A DNA stretch of 64,000 nucleotides from Rhizobium sophoriradicis (GTDB lineage Bacteria > Pseudomonadota > Alphaproteobacteria > Rhizobiales > Rhizobiaceae): positions 1 to 64,000 of the forward strand of contig NZ_RQIH01000013.1 in NCBI RefSeq assembly GCF_003939025.1, in the 5' to 3' direction. Position 1 is the first letter of the stretch. Each line of letters begins with the position of its first letter. Made by a program: the position numbers and the translations under genes. Shown piece by piece: positions 51,101 through 60,295 of the stretch. Below the pieces are notes generated by a model, which had not been told where the DNA came from, did no database searches, and was given only the letters and a program-made list of their open reading frames with translations.

Positions 51101-51988
51101 ATGAACGAGTCCGAAAGCGAAATCCAGGCACGTCTTCTCGCCCAGGCGCTGCCCTTCATGCAGCGTTATGAAAACAAGACGATCGTGGTGAAATACGGCG
51201 GTCACGCCATGGGCAACCCCGAACTCGGCAAGGCCTTTGCCAGTGATATCGCGCTTCTGAAGCAGTCGGGCGTCAACCCGATCGTCGTTCACGGCGGCGG
51301 TCCGCAGATCGGCGCCATGCTGAACAAGATGGGCATCGAATCGAAATTCGAAGGCGGGCTGCGCGTCACCGACCAGAAGACGGTCGAGATCGTCGAGATG
51401 GTGCTCGCCGGCTCGATCAACAAGGAGATTGTCGCGCTCATCAACCAGACCGGCGAATGGGCGATCGGCCTTTGCGGCAAGGACGGCAACATGGTCTTCG
51501 CCGAAAAGGCGCGCAAGACCATCAAGGATCCGGATTCCAATATCGAGCGCGTGCTCGACCTCGGTTTTGTCGGCGAGGTGGTCGAGGTCGACCGCACGCT
51601 GCTCGATCTGCTTGCCCGCTCGGAAATGATCCCGGTCATCGCCCCGGTCGCCCCCGGCCGCGACGGTGCGACCTATAATATCAACGCCGACACCTTCGCC
51701 GGCGCCATTGCCGGGGCGCTGAACGCCACCCGCCTGCTGTTCCTGACCGACGTGCCCGGCGTTCTCGACAAGAACGGCCAGCTGATCAAGGAGCTTTCCG
51801 TCGCCGAAGCGCATGCGCTGATCGCCGACGGCACGATCTCCGGCGGCATGATCCCGAAGGTCGAGACCTGCATCGACGCGATCAAGGCCGGCGTCCAGGG
51901 CGTGGTCATCCTGAACGGCAAGACCGCCCATTCCGTCCTGCTCGAAATCTTCACCGAGCACGGCATCGGGACACTGATCGTTCCCTGA
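51101..51988 (+). CDS. argB: Acetylglutamate kinase
   Basis: A 295-residue amino-acid kinase catalysing the second step of arginine synthesis (N-acetylglutamate to the 5-phosphate). The phosphate-binding VVKYGGHAMGN (about residues 27-37) and IVVHGGGPQIG (about 61-71) are present, along with the allosteric C-terminal region. The length is that of the arginine-inhibited form. In related genomes argB follows engB more closely; here about 5 kb of accessory genes intervene. Confidence 0.96.
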   Translation: MNESESEIQARLLAQALPFMQRYENKTIVVKYGGHAMGNPELGKAFASDIALLKQSGVNPIVVHGGGPQIGAMLNKMGIESKFEGGLRVTDQKTVEIVEMVLAGSINKEIVALINQTGEWAIGLCGKDGNMVFAEKARKTIKDPDSNIERVLDLGFVGEVVEVDRTLLDLLARSEMIPVIAPVAPGRDGATYNINADTFAGAIAGALNATRLLFLTDVPGVLDKNGQLIKELSVAEAHALIADGTISGGMIPKVETCIDAIKAGVQGVVILNGKTAHSVLLEIFTEHGIGTLIVP

Positions 51989-52079
51989 TCGAGGCTGCGC
52001 TCGGGAACAAGGGCGCATCTCTTCTCACGCCGGACGTTTCCTGATTTCTCCAAAGTCAGGAAGTGACTCGAATTCACAC

Positions 52080-52469
52080 TCAAGGCGATTCTTTGGCGCG
52101 GGCGCGCGCCTGGCTTTCTTTCTTGATCGGCCGACCGACCGGGCAGACCTCCTGCACGAAGCCGTTGAGCGTATTGACGAGATTGTTCTCGATCAAGGAA
52201 TAGTGAACGAACTGACCCTGCTTTTCCCGTCTGATCAGCCCCGCAGTTTCCAGTATGGAAAGATGCTGCGAAACTGCCGGCTTGGACATATTGAAACGGT
52301 CGGCGATCTCGCCGGCGGTCAGGCCCGATGCCGAGAGATAGGCGAGAATCTTCCGCCGCGGCGCACTGGAAAGTGCATGGAATACACGCTGGGCGGCGCC
52401 GACAGAGCTGCCTTCTGAAGTCTCATCGAAAGTCTCGTCTTCCAAAGCCGGTCTCCGTGGCTGCGGCAA
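52080..52469 (-). CDS. ArsR-family transcriptional regulator
   Basis: A 129-residue winged-helix repressor. The core (about residues 26-100) contains LTAGEIADRFNMSKPAVSQHLSILETAGLI and the wing KQGQFVHYSL. The metal-binding ELCVCDL motif of ArsR/SmtB proteins is absent, so it belongs to the non-metal SdpR-like subset. A single Cys is in VQEVCPVG. It is divergent from the desaturase gene across a 30-bp inverted repeat (52491-52520), its likely operator. Confidence 0.86.
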   Translation of the reverse strand: MPQPRRPALEDETFDETSEGSSVGAAQRVFHALSSAPRRKILAYLSASGLTAGEIADRFNMSKPAVSQHLSILETAGLIRREKQGQFVHYSLIENNLVNTLNGFVQEVCPVGRPIKKESQARARAKESP

Positions 52470-52490
52470 TCATCGCGTCGATCTGTGAAA

Positions 52491-52558
52491 CAATTAAGCA
52501 ATTAGTGTATTGCTTAATTGTTTTTCTTGGCGCAAGGTAATTAGGTAATTGCTTAATT
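52491..52558. promoter_or_regulatory. ArsR operator: 12-bp inverted repeat plus extra half-site
   Basis: CAATTAAGCAAT (52491-52502) and ATTGCTTAATTG (52509-52520) are perfectly inverted around 6 bp. The half-site ATTGCTTAATT recurs at 52548-52558. The AT-rich sequence sits between the divergent ArsR and desaturase genes. Confidence 0.8.
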
Positions 52559-52615
52559 AACGAATTGCCGGGCGATTTTCAAGTGGAGAATGCGCCCGAT
52601 GGGAAGGGGTTTGTC

Positions 52616-53554
52616 ATGAGCAGTATTTCCACCGGACGCATGATCGACGATAGCAGCGATCCCGTGAAGGGCAGAGTGGTCTGGATGCCGGCAAAGTCGG
52701 TCTGGATCTCTGCCATGACCCTGGTTGCCATTATCGGCGGGCCGCTGACTTTCACCTGGAGCGCCTTTGCCGTTTTTGTCCTCCTGACCGCCATCACGAT
52801 CTGCCTTGGTCATTCGGTGGGCATGCATCGGCTGTTGCTCCATCGTTCTTTCAGCACCCCTCTCTGGATCGAGCACTTACTCGTCTATCTCGGCACGCTG
52901 GTCGGCATGGCCGGTCCCTTCGGCATGATCTACGCCCACGACATTCGCGATTGGGCGCAACGGCAACGAGACTGCCATGACCTCTATGCCCATCGGCGGC
53001 CCTTCTTCACCGACGCCTTCTGGCAGATGCATTGCGCCGTGGCGCTCGACGAACCGCCACGTTTCGTCATTGAAGAGCGTGTCCGGCGCGACCGCTTCTA
53101 TCGCCTCCTGGAGTCGACATGGATGGCGCAGCAAATTCCCTTGGGACTCGTGCTCCTCATTCTCGGCGGACTGCCGTGGCTGGTCTGGGGGATTGCCGTG
53201 CGGATCTCGGTGTCGCTGACCGGACACTGGCTGGTCGGTCATTTCGCTCATCGGAACGGCCATCAAGGCTGGAGCGTCGATGACGTCGCGGTGCAGGGAT
53301 ACAATCTGCCGCGTTTCGGGCTGGTGACCTTCGGCGAGAGCTTTCACGGCAACCATCATGCCTTTCCGGAATCGGCGCGGCTCGGCATCGAGCCGGGGCA
53401 GCTGGACCTCGGCTGGCATTTTATCCGGCTGCTGGCAGAGCTCGGTCTGGCTTCGGCGATCAAGCTTCCGCACACAATCGTGCCGCGGGAAGGGTTGAGA
53501 CGTGTTGAAATCTCCGGAGACGCTGGTGGGGCTCATCCTGTCGAACAGTTTTGA
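52616..53554 (+). CDS. Acyl-CoA/fatty acid desaturase-like membrane protein
   Basis: A 312-residue protein with about four hydrophobic helices. The first His box is GHSVGMHRLLLH (about 63-74). The second is atypical: where HRxHH is usual, it reads HDIRDWAQRQRDCHDLYAH. The third is FHGNHHAFPESARLG. The overall length and helix pattern match the Delta-9 acyl-lipid/acyl-CoA desaturase family, which inserts a double bond using a di-iron centre. The ATG at 52616 follows GGAAGGGG. Regulation by the divergent ArsR protein is likely. Confidence 0.8.
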   Translation: MSSISTGRMIDDSSDPVKGRVVWMPAKSVWISAMTLVAIIGGPLTFTWSAFAVFVLLTAITICLGHSVGMHRLLLHRSFSTPLWIEHLLVYLGTLVGMAGPFGMIYAHDIRDWAQRQRDCHDLYAHRRPFFTDAFWQMHCAVALDEPPRFVIEERVRRDRFYRLLESTWMAQQIPLGLVLLILGGLPWLVWGIAVRISVSLTGHWLVGHFAHRNGHQGWSVDDVAVQGYNLPRFGLVTFGESFHGNHHAFPESARLGIEPGQLDLGWHFIRLLAELGLASAIKLPHTIVPREGLRRVEISGDAGGAHPVEQF

Positions 53555-53605
53555 ACATTGGCTTTGGGTGCGTTTGCCGACGCAATCCTGGGCCAGCAGC
53601 TGACG

Positions 53606-53680
53606 AATGCAAGGAGCGGCGCTGCGGCGTGTCCTTCGAGGCTTCGCCCTGCGGGCTGCGCACCTCAGGATGAGGGAGGT
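53606..53680. repeat. Second copy of the dispersed palindromic repeat
   Basis: It resembles the element at 4150-4310 (CTTCGAGGCTTCGCCCTG ... CACCTCAGGATGAGGG). The region between the desaturase and the 2-hydroxyacid dehydrogenase (53555-53891) contains no other gene that I can support. Confidence 0.6.
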
Positions 53681-53891
53681 TGGAGAATGGCGCGCCGAGG
53701 CACAGGCCGGGGAGAGACGGCACAGCCTCTGCATGAGACACGTCGGAGGCCGCCGCAGATCATCGTCCGCCTGCAAGCCCACCCAGACAGCAATATCAGC
53801 CGACAGGCCGCAAATCGCACGATCTAGCCTTGGCAAGGTTTCGAATCGTGCTTTAGGTTGCCCCCGAAAACTAACTGGGTCGAGAAAACAG

Positions 53892-55040
53892 ATGCGCCTT
53901 ACAGACTGCTATAATTTTCACGATTTCCGGCGCATGGCCAAACGGCGGCTTCCCGGGCCGATCTTCGATTATATCGACGGTGCGGCCGATGACGAGGTGA
54001 CCTATCGGCGCAATACCGCAGCCTTCGATGCTTGCGATCTGGTGCCCAACGTTTTGCGCGGGGTGGCCGACATCGACATGTCGGTGACCGTCATGGGGCA
54101 GAAGCTGGCGATGCCGGTCTATTGCTCGCCGACGGCGCTGCAGCGGCTGTTTCACCATCAGGGGGAGCGGGCGGTCGCGGCGGCGGCGGCCAAACACGGC
54201 ACGATGTTCGGCGTCTCCTCGCTCGGCACGATCAGCCTGGAGGAAGCCCGGCAGATCAGCGCCGGACCGCAGGTCTATCAGTTCTACTTCCACAAGGACC
54301 GCGGTCTCAACCACGAGATGATGGCGCGGGCGAAAAATGCCGGCGTGCAGGCAATGATGCTGACGGTCGACAGTATTACCGGCGGCAACCGCGAGCGCGA
54401 CAAGCGCACGGGTTTTGCCATCCCCTTCAAGCTCAATCTCGCCGGCATGACGCAGTTTGCGATCAAACCCTCCTGGGCGATCGACTGGCTGACGCATGAG
54501 CGCTTCCGGCTGCCGCAGCTCGAAAACCACGTCAAGATGGATGGCGGGGCGCTGTCGATCAGCCGCTATTTCACCGAAATGCTCGACCCCTCCATGTCGT
54601 GGGACGACGTGGCCGAGATGGTGCGGGCCTGGGGCGGGCATTTCTGCCTGAAGGGCATTATGTCGGTCGAAGACGCCAAACGCGCCGTCGAAATCGGCTG
54701 TACCGGCATCGTGCTGTCCAATCATGGCGGGCGCCAGCTCGACGGCTCGCGCAGTGCCTTCGATCAGCTCGCAGAGATCGTCGATGCCGTCGGCGACCGG
54801 ATCGACGTGATGATGGATGGCGGCGTGCAGCGAGGCACGCATGTTCTCAAGGCCCTGTCGCTGGGGGCAAAGGCCGTCGGCCTCGGCCGCTACTATCTCT
54901 TCCCGCTTGCGGCGGCCGGACGGCCCGGCGTCGAACGGGCGCTGGAGACGATGCGCACCGAGATCGAACGCGGCATGAAGCTGATGGGCTGCACCTCCGT
55001 CGACCAGTTGACGCGGAGCAATCTGCGCTTCCGGTCCTGA
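53892..55040 (+). CDS. FMN-dependent L-lactate dehydrogenase/2-hydroxyacid oxidase
   Basis: A 382-residue alpha-hydroxyacid-oxidising flavoenzyme. Family landmarks are FDYIDGAADDEVTYRRN (about residues 24-40), SSLGTISLEEARQIS, and the active-site His in IVLSNHGGRQLDG (about 275-287), followed by GDRIDVMMDGGVQRGTHVLKALSLGA (FMN phosphate loop, key residues DGG and R). It probably oxidises L-lactate to pyruvate. The ATG at 53892 is chosen; there is no clear operon partner. Confidence 0.92.
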   Translation: MRLTDCYNFHDFRRMAKRRLPGPIFDYIDGAADDEVTYRRNTAAFDACDLVPNVLRGVADIDMSVTVMGQKLAMPVYCSPTALQRLFHHQGERAVAAAAAKHGTMFGVSSLGTISLEEARQISAGPQVYQFYFHKDRGLNHEMMARAKNAGVQAMMLTVDSITGGNRERDKRTGFAIPFKLNLAGMTQFAIKPSWAIDWLTHERFRLPQLENHVKMDGGALSISRYFTEMLDPSMSWDDVAEMVRAWGGHFCLKGIMSVEDAKRAVEIGCTGIVLSNHGGRQLDGSRSAFDQLAEIVDAVGDRIDVMMDGGVQRGTHVLKALSLGAKAVGLGRYYLFPLAAAGRPGVERALETMRTEIERGMKLMGCTSVDQLTRSNLRFRS

Positions 55041-55095
55041 GCGGGATGTCGTTTTCGGGCCGCAGCCTTTCATGCGGATGCGGCCCGCAAAGATC

Positions 55096-55866
55096 TCAGA
55101 GCAGGCTGTAAATCGCCGCCGCTTCCTGTTTCAGCTTATCCATCATCGACCGGTAAGGCCCCGGCCCATAGCTGATGCGGCCGACGCCGAGCCGTGCCAG
55201 GGTTTTCACATCGGGGGCGCCCGCCCGCATCATGACATTGACCGGCAGCGACGATGCCGCGCAGATCTTTTCGATCAGACCGGGATCGATCAGCCCGGGC
55301 ACGAAGAAGCCGTTGCCGCCGGCGGCCGCATAGGCCCTGCCGCGCTCGATCGCCTCGTCCACCAGACCGGCATGTTTTGCAAGATCGCTCTCGGCCAGGA
55401 AGAGGTCGGTACGGGCGTTGATGAAGAAGGGGATGTCCTTGCCGTCGGCCATGGCGCGAATGGCGCGGATGCGGGCCGCCTGGCTCTCGACGGGGTAGAG
55501 CCCCTCGCCGGCAACCACCCGGTCTTCGAAATTAATGCCGACGGCGCCGGCCTCGACCAGCCTGGCGACGTTGGCCGCCGCCCCCTCGGGCTCCGCCGAA
55601 TAGGCGCCTTCGAAATCGACCGAAAGCGGCAGGTCGACGAAATCCGCGATGGATTTTGCCGTCTCGACAAGCACCGACATCGGCAGCTTCTCGCCGTCGG
55701 CAAAACCGTGGGCCGCGGCGACCGACCAGCTTCCGGTCGCGAGCGCCTTGGCGCCGGCTTCCGCCACAGCCTTCGCCGTGCCGGCATCCCAGATATTGTA
55801 GAGCACGATCGGATTGCCCTTCTGGTGAAGCGCGTGGAATGCCTTGGCCTTTTCAGTCTGGTTCAT
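55096..55866 (-). CDS. Isocitrate lyase/PEP mutase-superfamily protein
   Basis: A 256-residue TIM-barrel protein of the PEP mutase/2-methylisocitrate lyase group: LYNIWDAGTAKAVAEAGAKA (about 22-41), the metal-region SVDFEGAYS and the FFINARTDLFL segment. The lyase KKCGH loop is missing, so it is not an isocitrate lyase proper; carboxyphosphonoenolpyruvate mutase-like or oxaloacetase-like roles are possible. It overlaps the 3' end of ada by 4 bp (55863-55866), so the two are co-transcribed. Confidence 0.86.
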   Translation of the reverse strand: MNQTEKAKAFHALHQKGNPIVLYNIWDAGTAKAVAEAGAKALATGSWSVAAAHGFADGEKLPMSVLVETAKSIADFVDLPLSVDFEGAYSAEPEGAAANVARLVEAGAVGINFEDRVVAGEGLYPVESQAARIRAIRAMADGKDIPFFINARTDLFLAESDLAKHAGLVDEAIERGRAYAAAGGNGFFVPGLIDPGLIEKICAASSLPVNVMMRAGAPDVKTLARLGVGRISYGPGPYRSMMDKLKQEAAAIYSLL

Positions 55867-56936
55867 GCTGTCTCCTCCGTCTTTGCTTGCGTGCTGATCT
55901 TTTCTTCATGGCGCAGCAGCCATTGCTTGCGCCAAAGCCCGCCGCCGTAGCCTGTCAGCGACCCGTCTGCGCCGAGGACACGATGGCAGGGCACGATGAT
56001 GGCCAGCTGGTTGGCACCATTGGCGCGGCCGACGGCGCGCACCACCTCCGGCCTTTCCATCTCCCTTGCAAGATCGCCATAGGTGCGCGTTTTGCCGACA
56101 GGGATTTCCATCAGCTTTGCCCAGACATGTTTTTCGAAGGGCGTGCCGCCGAGCGCCAACGGCGTCCTGAAGAGGCTGAGCCGCCCCTCGAAATAATCCC
56201 GGATCTCCGCTCCGATCTGATCGATGACAGGGGTGCGGCCGATCGCGACCGAGGAGCGGACGCGTTTCTGCAGCGCTTCGAGCTCGGCCGGCAGCGCCTT
56301 GCGATCGTGAAATTCGAGAAGATGCAGATGTGTCTTGTCGGCAACCGCGATCATCGGCCCGAGCGGGGTGTCGAACCAATCGGCAAAGAGCAGTTCGCGG
56401 TTCTGCGAAAGCGCCGGCGCCTTGCCGACGAGCCGCTGGAAAGCCGAGCGAAAGCCGCTTGGCGATTCATATCCGGCGTCGATCTGCGCATCGATGACAC
56501 GCGCGCCGGCGGCGAGCTGCCTGGCCGCCTCGCCGAGCCGGCGGTAGCGGACGATATCATGGAATGTCATGCCGAGCGCCCGCTTGAAGGCGCGGCGCAC
56601 GGTCGAGGGATCATGGCCGCGGCGAACGAGCTCGTCTTCGCTCCAGCGCACCTCCGGCTCGTCGTCGATCCGGGCAAGCAGGGTATCGACGATCGGCTCC
56701 CGGCCCGGCTGCTCCAGCGGCTTGCAGCGCCGGCAGGGACGAAAGCCGGAATGCATGCAGGCGGCGATCGTCTCGAAGAACAGGGTGTTTTCCCGCTTCG
56801 GCTTGCGCGCCGGGCAGGTCAGACGGCAGAAGACGCCTGTCGTCTTCACGCAGACATAGGCCTGACCCTCGTAATCGGCGCTACGCGCGATCAGGGCGTC
56901 ATAGAGGATATCGTCATCGGGGCGTTCGAAAAGCAT
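55863..56936 (-). CDS. ada: Ada: methylphosphotriester/O6-methylguanine DNA methyltransferase and regulator
   Basis: A 357-residue bifunctional Ada. The N-terminal Zn/methyl-acceptor domain has GVFCRLTCPARKPKRENT and FRPCRRCKP (the four Cys). The AraC-type HTH lies at about 90-180. The C-terminal O6-alkylguanine transferase has the acceptor motif IIVPCHRVLGADG. It repairs alkylated DNA and activates its own regulon when methylated. The downstream PEP mutase-like gene is coupled. Confidence 0.95.
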   Translation of the reverse strand: MLFERPDDDILYDALIARSADYEGQAYVCVKTTGVFCRLTCPARKPKRENTLFFETIAACMHSGFRPCRRCKPLEQPGREPIVDTLLARIDDEPEVRWSEDELVRRGHDPSTVRRAFKRALGMTFHDIVRYRRLGEAARQLAAGARVIDAQIDAGYESPSGFRSAFQRLVGKAPALSQNRELLFADWFDTPLGPMIAVADKTHLHLLEFHDRKALPAELEALQKRVRSSVAIGRTPVIDQIGAEIRDYFEGRLSLFRTPLALGGTPFEKHVWAKLMEIPVGKTRTYGDLAREMERPEVVRAVGRANGANQLAIIVPCHRVLGADGSLTGYGGGLWRKQWLLRHEEKISTQAKTEETA

Positions 56937-56991
56937 ATCCGCTTTCTAGCATCCCGGGCCTGTCGCGTCCGCCGAAAATCAGGCGTCTATT

Positions 56992-58521
56992 TTATTCCGC
57001 CGCGTCGAGGCTTTTGATATGCCGCTGCGGGCGCAGCATGGACTCCTCCTCGGCATCCTGCGGCGCGCCCCAGAAATTCTCGAGCGTTGGGCCATTCTTT
57101 AGGTGGCGGCGGCGGAAAAGAAATTCGAGAACCTCATGAAACCAGACGCGGCGCCCCATCTGCGTGTACCAGCGCATGGAATGGCGCTGCTCGCGGTCGC
57201 GATGAAAGAGGATGCGCATCAGCGCCTTTGGCCGCGCCTGGACCGCAACCTCGATGAGCTTGACGCAGGCGATCAGCACGAAGGGGTGGAGGTACCGCAT
57301 CTTCAAGACCTGATGTTTGTAATCCCATTTGCGGATATCGGCCTCGATCACCTGCCGGTCGCGGGCGATACGGAAGAAAGGGGTCCAGCGATGCGGGGTG
57401 ACATAGAGCGCCTGGATCTGGTCGGGATCGTAGGAGAGCAATTGCCGGAAGCCGCGCCAGAGATCGCTGAGCTTCTCTTCTTCGAAACCGACGACCCAGG
57501 TCGCCATCGAGAGGATGTCGTGCCGACGCAGAAGGCGGATTGCCTCCCTGTCGGTCGCCTTGGCTCCGCCCTTCTTGATCAGCGCCAGGGTTGCCTCGTC
57601 GGTATTTTCCATGCCGAGCAGCCAGCGCACGACACCGGCCTTGCGATAGAGGTGCAGAATATCGGCGTCGCGGACGATGTCATCCGCCCGCGTCGAGCCG
57701 ACGATCTGCACCGGCACATTCTCGGCGATCATCGCTTCGAGGAAGGCCAGCCAGGCCTTGCGCGACGAGGTCGGGTTCTCGTCGGCGAGGTTGATGAGTT
57801 CGACACCCTGTTCGCGATAAAGCCTGGCGATCTCGCGGGCAAACAGTTCAGGCGAGCGGTGACGCCAGCGGGTCCAGAAGCCGCGCTGGCCGCAATAGTT
57901 GCAAAGATGCGGGCAGCCGCGCGAGAACTGCATAACGACCGCCCGCTTGCCACCCCAATAGCTGTAGCGGGCATGATCGATCAGTTCCCAGCCGATGCGA
58001 TAGGCATCGAGATCGGCGATCGCCTGCGCCGGTTGGGTTGCCTGGACTTCGCCGTGGCCGTCGCGATAGGCGACGCCGGCAATGGAATCAAGCGGACGGT
58101 TGGCGGCCAGGGCATCGGCGAGGCGCCGCATCGTTTCCTCGCCCTCCCCTCGCACGACAATTTCGAATGCCTCGGTCTCGGCCAGCACCTCTCGCCAATG
58201 GTAGGTGGGAAACACGCCGCCATAGACAATGCGGATGGCGGGATCGCAGCGCTTGACCGCTTCCGCGATTGCGCGGGCAGTAGGATGGGCCGAAGTCGAG
58301 CCGGAATGGCCGATCAGCACCAGATCAGGGCCGTTCGCCGTGATCCGGTCGGTGATTTCCGCAATGGTCAGCGGTCCGAATTCCGCATCGATGAGGCCGA
58401 CATCATGACCGTCATCGATCAGCGGACCTGCGACCGAGAGAAGGCCGAGCGGTGGAAGGTGATCATCGGGAATACGGCTGCCGATCGCGGTATGCGGCGG
58501 ATTGATCAGAACGATCTTCAT
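56992..58521 (-). CDS. B12-binding radical SAM protein (BchE-like)
   Basis: A 509-residue radical SAM enzyme. The N-terminal cobalamin-binding-type domain has DDGHDVGLIDAEFG and the VLIGHSGSTSAHPTARAI segment. The radical SAM core has FSRGCPHLCNYCGQRG (CxxxCxxC, about residues 200-215). The architecture resembles anaerobic Mg-protoporphyrin cyclase and P-methylase proteins. The substrate is unknown. It is unlikely to be BchE itself because no photosynthesis genes are here. Start ATG 58521. Confidence 0.88.
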   Translation of the reverse strand: MKIVLINPPHTAIGSRIPDDHLPPLGLLSVAGPLIDDGHDVGLIDAEFGPLTIAEITDRITANGPDLVLIGHSGSTSAHPTARAIAEAVKRCDPAIRIVYGGVFPTYHWREVLAETEAFEIVVRGEGEETMRRLADALAANRPLDSIAGVAYRDGHGEVQATQPAQAIADLDAYRIGWELIDHARYSYWGGKRAVVMQFSRGCPHLCNYCGQRGFWTRWRHRSPELFAREIARLYREQGVELINLADENPTSSRKAWLAFLEAMIAENVPVQIVGSTRADDIVRDADILHLYRKAGVVRWLLGMENTDEATLALIKKGGAKATDREAIRLLRRHDILSMATWVVGFEEEKLSDLWRGFRQLLSYDPDQIQALYVTPHRWTPFFRIARDRQVIEADIRKWDYKHQVLKMRYLHPFVLIACVKLIEVAVQARPKALMRILFHRDREQRHSMRWYTQMGRRVWFHEVLEFLFRRRHLKNGPTLENFWGAPQDAEEESMLRPQRHIKSLDAAE

Positions 58522-58709
58522 GCGACTTTACCCTTGCGGGTCCCCCTGTCTGACGCAGGCAGAAAGTCACCAGCGATCAATGGCGATATTCAGCCAGAAT
58601 CTCTTTAAAGTTGTGAAAATCTAGCGGCATTTTTAAGAAGGCGACGGGAAAGCGGACACTCGAGCAAAAGCCCTTTGGTTTCCCACGGCAGCCATGCCAT
58701 AAGACCGCC

Positions 58710-59423
58710 ATGACAAAGATCGACCGCACCCCCGAAAAAGCCGATTTCGACCACGTTACGGATTGGGTTTTCGACCTCGACAACACGCTCTATCCGCATC
58801 ATGTCAATCTCTTCGCGCAGATCGACAGGAACATGACCGCCTATGTCGCCGCGCTCTTACAGATGGAGCGAGAAGAGGCGCGCAAGCTGCAGAAGCAATA
58901 TTATCTCGAGCACGGCACGACGCTGCAGGGTCTGATGATCCATCACGGCATCGATCCGAACGACTTTCTCGAAAAGGCGCATGCAATCGACTATTCGGCG
59001 CTGATGCCGCAGCCGGAACTCGGGCAGGCGATCAAGGCGCTGCCGGGACGTAAATTCATCTTCACCAACGGCAGCGTCAAGCACGCCGAGATGACGGCAG
59101 GAGCGCTCGGCATTCTGGAGCATTTCGACGATATCTTCGACATCGTCGCCGCCGATTACGTGCCCAAGCCGGCGCAGGCGACCTATGACAAGTTTGCTGC
59201 GCTGAAGCGCGTCGACACGGGCAAGGCAGCGATGTTCGAAGATCTGCCGCGCAATCTGACGGTGCCGAAAGCGCTCGGCATGCAGACCGTGCTGCTCGTG
59301 CCGCGCAATCTGGAAGAGACAGTCGTCGAGTGGTGGGAGAAGACGAGCGGCGAAGAGGATCACATCGATTTCGTCACCGATGACCTTGCTGCATTTCTCG
59401 GCAAGGTGACCAGATCCGGTTGA
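58710..59423 (+). CDS. HAD-family pyrimidine 5'-nucleotidase
   Basis: A 237-residue HAD phosphatase of the SDT1/YjjG-like group. Motif I is WVFDLDNTLYPHHVN (about residues 17-31), motif II FIFTNGS and motif III/IV the KPAQATYDK and MFEDLPRN region. It dephosphorylates pyrimidine nucleotides or related metabolites. It lies in the conserved alphaproteobacterial order argB, HAD nucleotidase, dapD, dapE. ATG at 58710. Confidence 0.9.
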   Translation: MTKIDRTPEKADFDHVTDWVFDLDNTLYPHHVNLFAQIDRNMTAYVAALLQMEREEARKLQKQYYLEHGTTLQGLMIHHGIDPNDFLEKAHAIDYSALMPQPELGQAIKALPGRKFIFTNGSVKHAEMTAGALGILEHFDDIFDIVAADYVPKPAQATYDKFAALKRVDTGKAAMFEDLPRNLTVPKALGMQTVLLVPRNLEETVVEWWEKTSGEEDHIDFVTDDLAAFLGKVTRSG

Positions 59424-59530
59424 CGTCACCTTACCAAAGTTTCACCCAGCTTACCGATGTTTAACTGGGTCTTTCCGGCCCGCTGCCATAGCGTCTTTCG
59501 TGAGGGGACACCTTACGAAAGGGAAACACG

Positions 59531-60148
59531 ATGTACCGCAACAAGCTGATACTGGCAGCGCTCTCCTCCGTCCTCGTTTTCGGCGCAGCCGCCGGGACAA
59601 GCTTTGCCGCACCGGGCAACGGGCCGCGCCCGCATCATGCCGGCATGGACGGTCCGGGCCGCGACGCCTTCCTCGAAATCACCTATGTCCGCATGCTCAA
59701 GGAGTTCGACGCGAACAAGGACGGCAAGGTCTCCAAGGAGGAAGCGACCAGCGGCCTCGACAAGATCTTCGCCGCGATCGACACCAACAATGACGGCTCG
59801 CTGACCCCCGGCGAAATCCGCCAGTACCGGCAGACGCAGCTGCAGGCGATGAAAGATCAGCACAAGCAGGAGACCGGCGACGAAAAGGAAGCGAAGGCCG
59901 CGGCCGACATGTCTGACGGCGAGCCGGGGCGGCCGAACCGCGGCGGTCGTGATGATCATCACTGGATGCGCCATGGCGGCAATTTCATGCGCGCCTCGAT
60001 GATGATGCGCCGGGCCGACACCGACGAGAACGGCCAGATTTCCAAACAGGAAGCGGTCGCCGCATTCGATAAGCTGTTCACCCGCATGGACCGCAACAAG
60101 GACGGCGTCATCTCGATCGACGATATGCCCGACCGGCCGCTTCTGTAA
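59531..60148 (+). CDS. Secreted EF-hand calcium-binding protein
   Basis: A 205-residue protein. A signal peptide (MYRNKLILAALSSVLVFGAA..., cleaved after SFA, about residue 28) precedes four EF-hand-like loops: DANKDGKVSKEE, DTNNDGSLTPGE, DTDENGQISKQE and DRNKDGVISIDD. A Lys/Glu-rich linker separates pairs one-two from three-four. It should bind calcium in the periplasm. The ATG at 59531 follows GAAAGGGAAACACG. Its role is unknown, and it has a stem-loop after the stop. Confidence 0.88.
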   Translation: MYRNKLILAALSSVLVFGAAAGTSFAAPGNGPRPHHAGMDGPGRDAFLEITYVRMLKEFDANKDGKVSKEEATSGLDKIFAAIDTNNDGSLTPGEIRQYRQTQLQAMKDQHKQETGDEKEAKAAADMSDGEPGRPNRGGRDDHHWMRHGGNFMRASMMMRRADTDENGQISKQEAVAAFDKLFTRMDRNKDGVISIDDMPDRPLL

Positions 60149-60167
60149 GGCTCGTCGAACCATTGCC

Positions 60168-60195
60168 CTCTTTCCCCGCTCCGGTGGGGAAAGAG
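60168..60195 (+). terminator. Stem-loop after the EF-hand gene
   Basis: CTCTTTCCCC (60168-60177) and GGGGAAAGAG (60186-60195) form a 10-bp stem with an 8-nt loop, 20 bp after the stop. No T run follows, so termination is uncertain. Confidence 0.5.
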
Positions 60196-60295
60196 CCATG
60201 TCAAAGGGTCGATGAAACCATGCGACGCGCTATAACTTTTTCATTTTATGCATGTCGTAATCCCGGAACCGATGCACACTTCCGGGCGACATGCA

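Noticed and set aside
50746..51159. A small intact protein from the 5' half of the sigma gene extended upstream
   Set aside because: The longer start lies in the argB divergent region, and the frame is only the first half of an ECF sigma factor truncated by the MITE.
56992..58521. Assignment of the B12 radical SAM protein as BchE
   Set aside because: Architecture fits, but no bacteriochlorophyll genes are present, and the family is broad, so a specific name is not justified.
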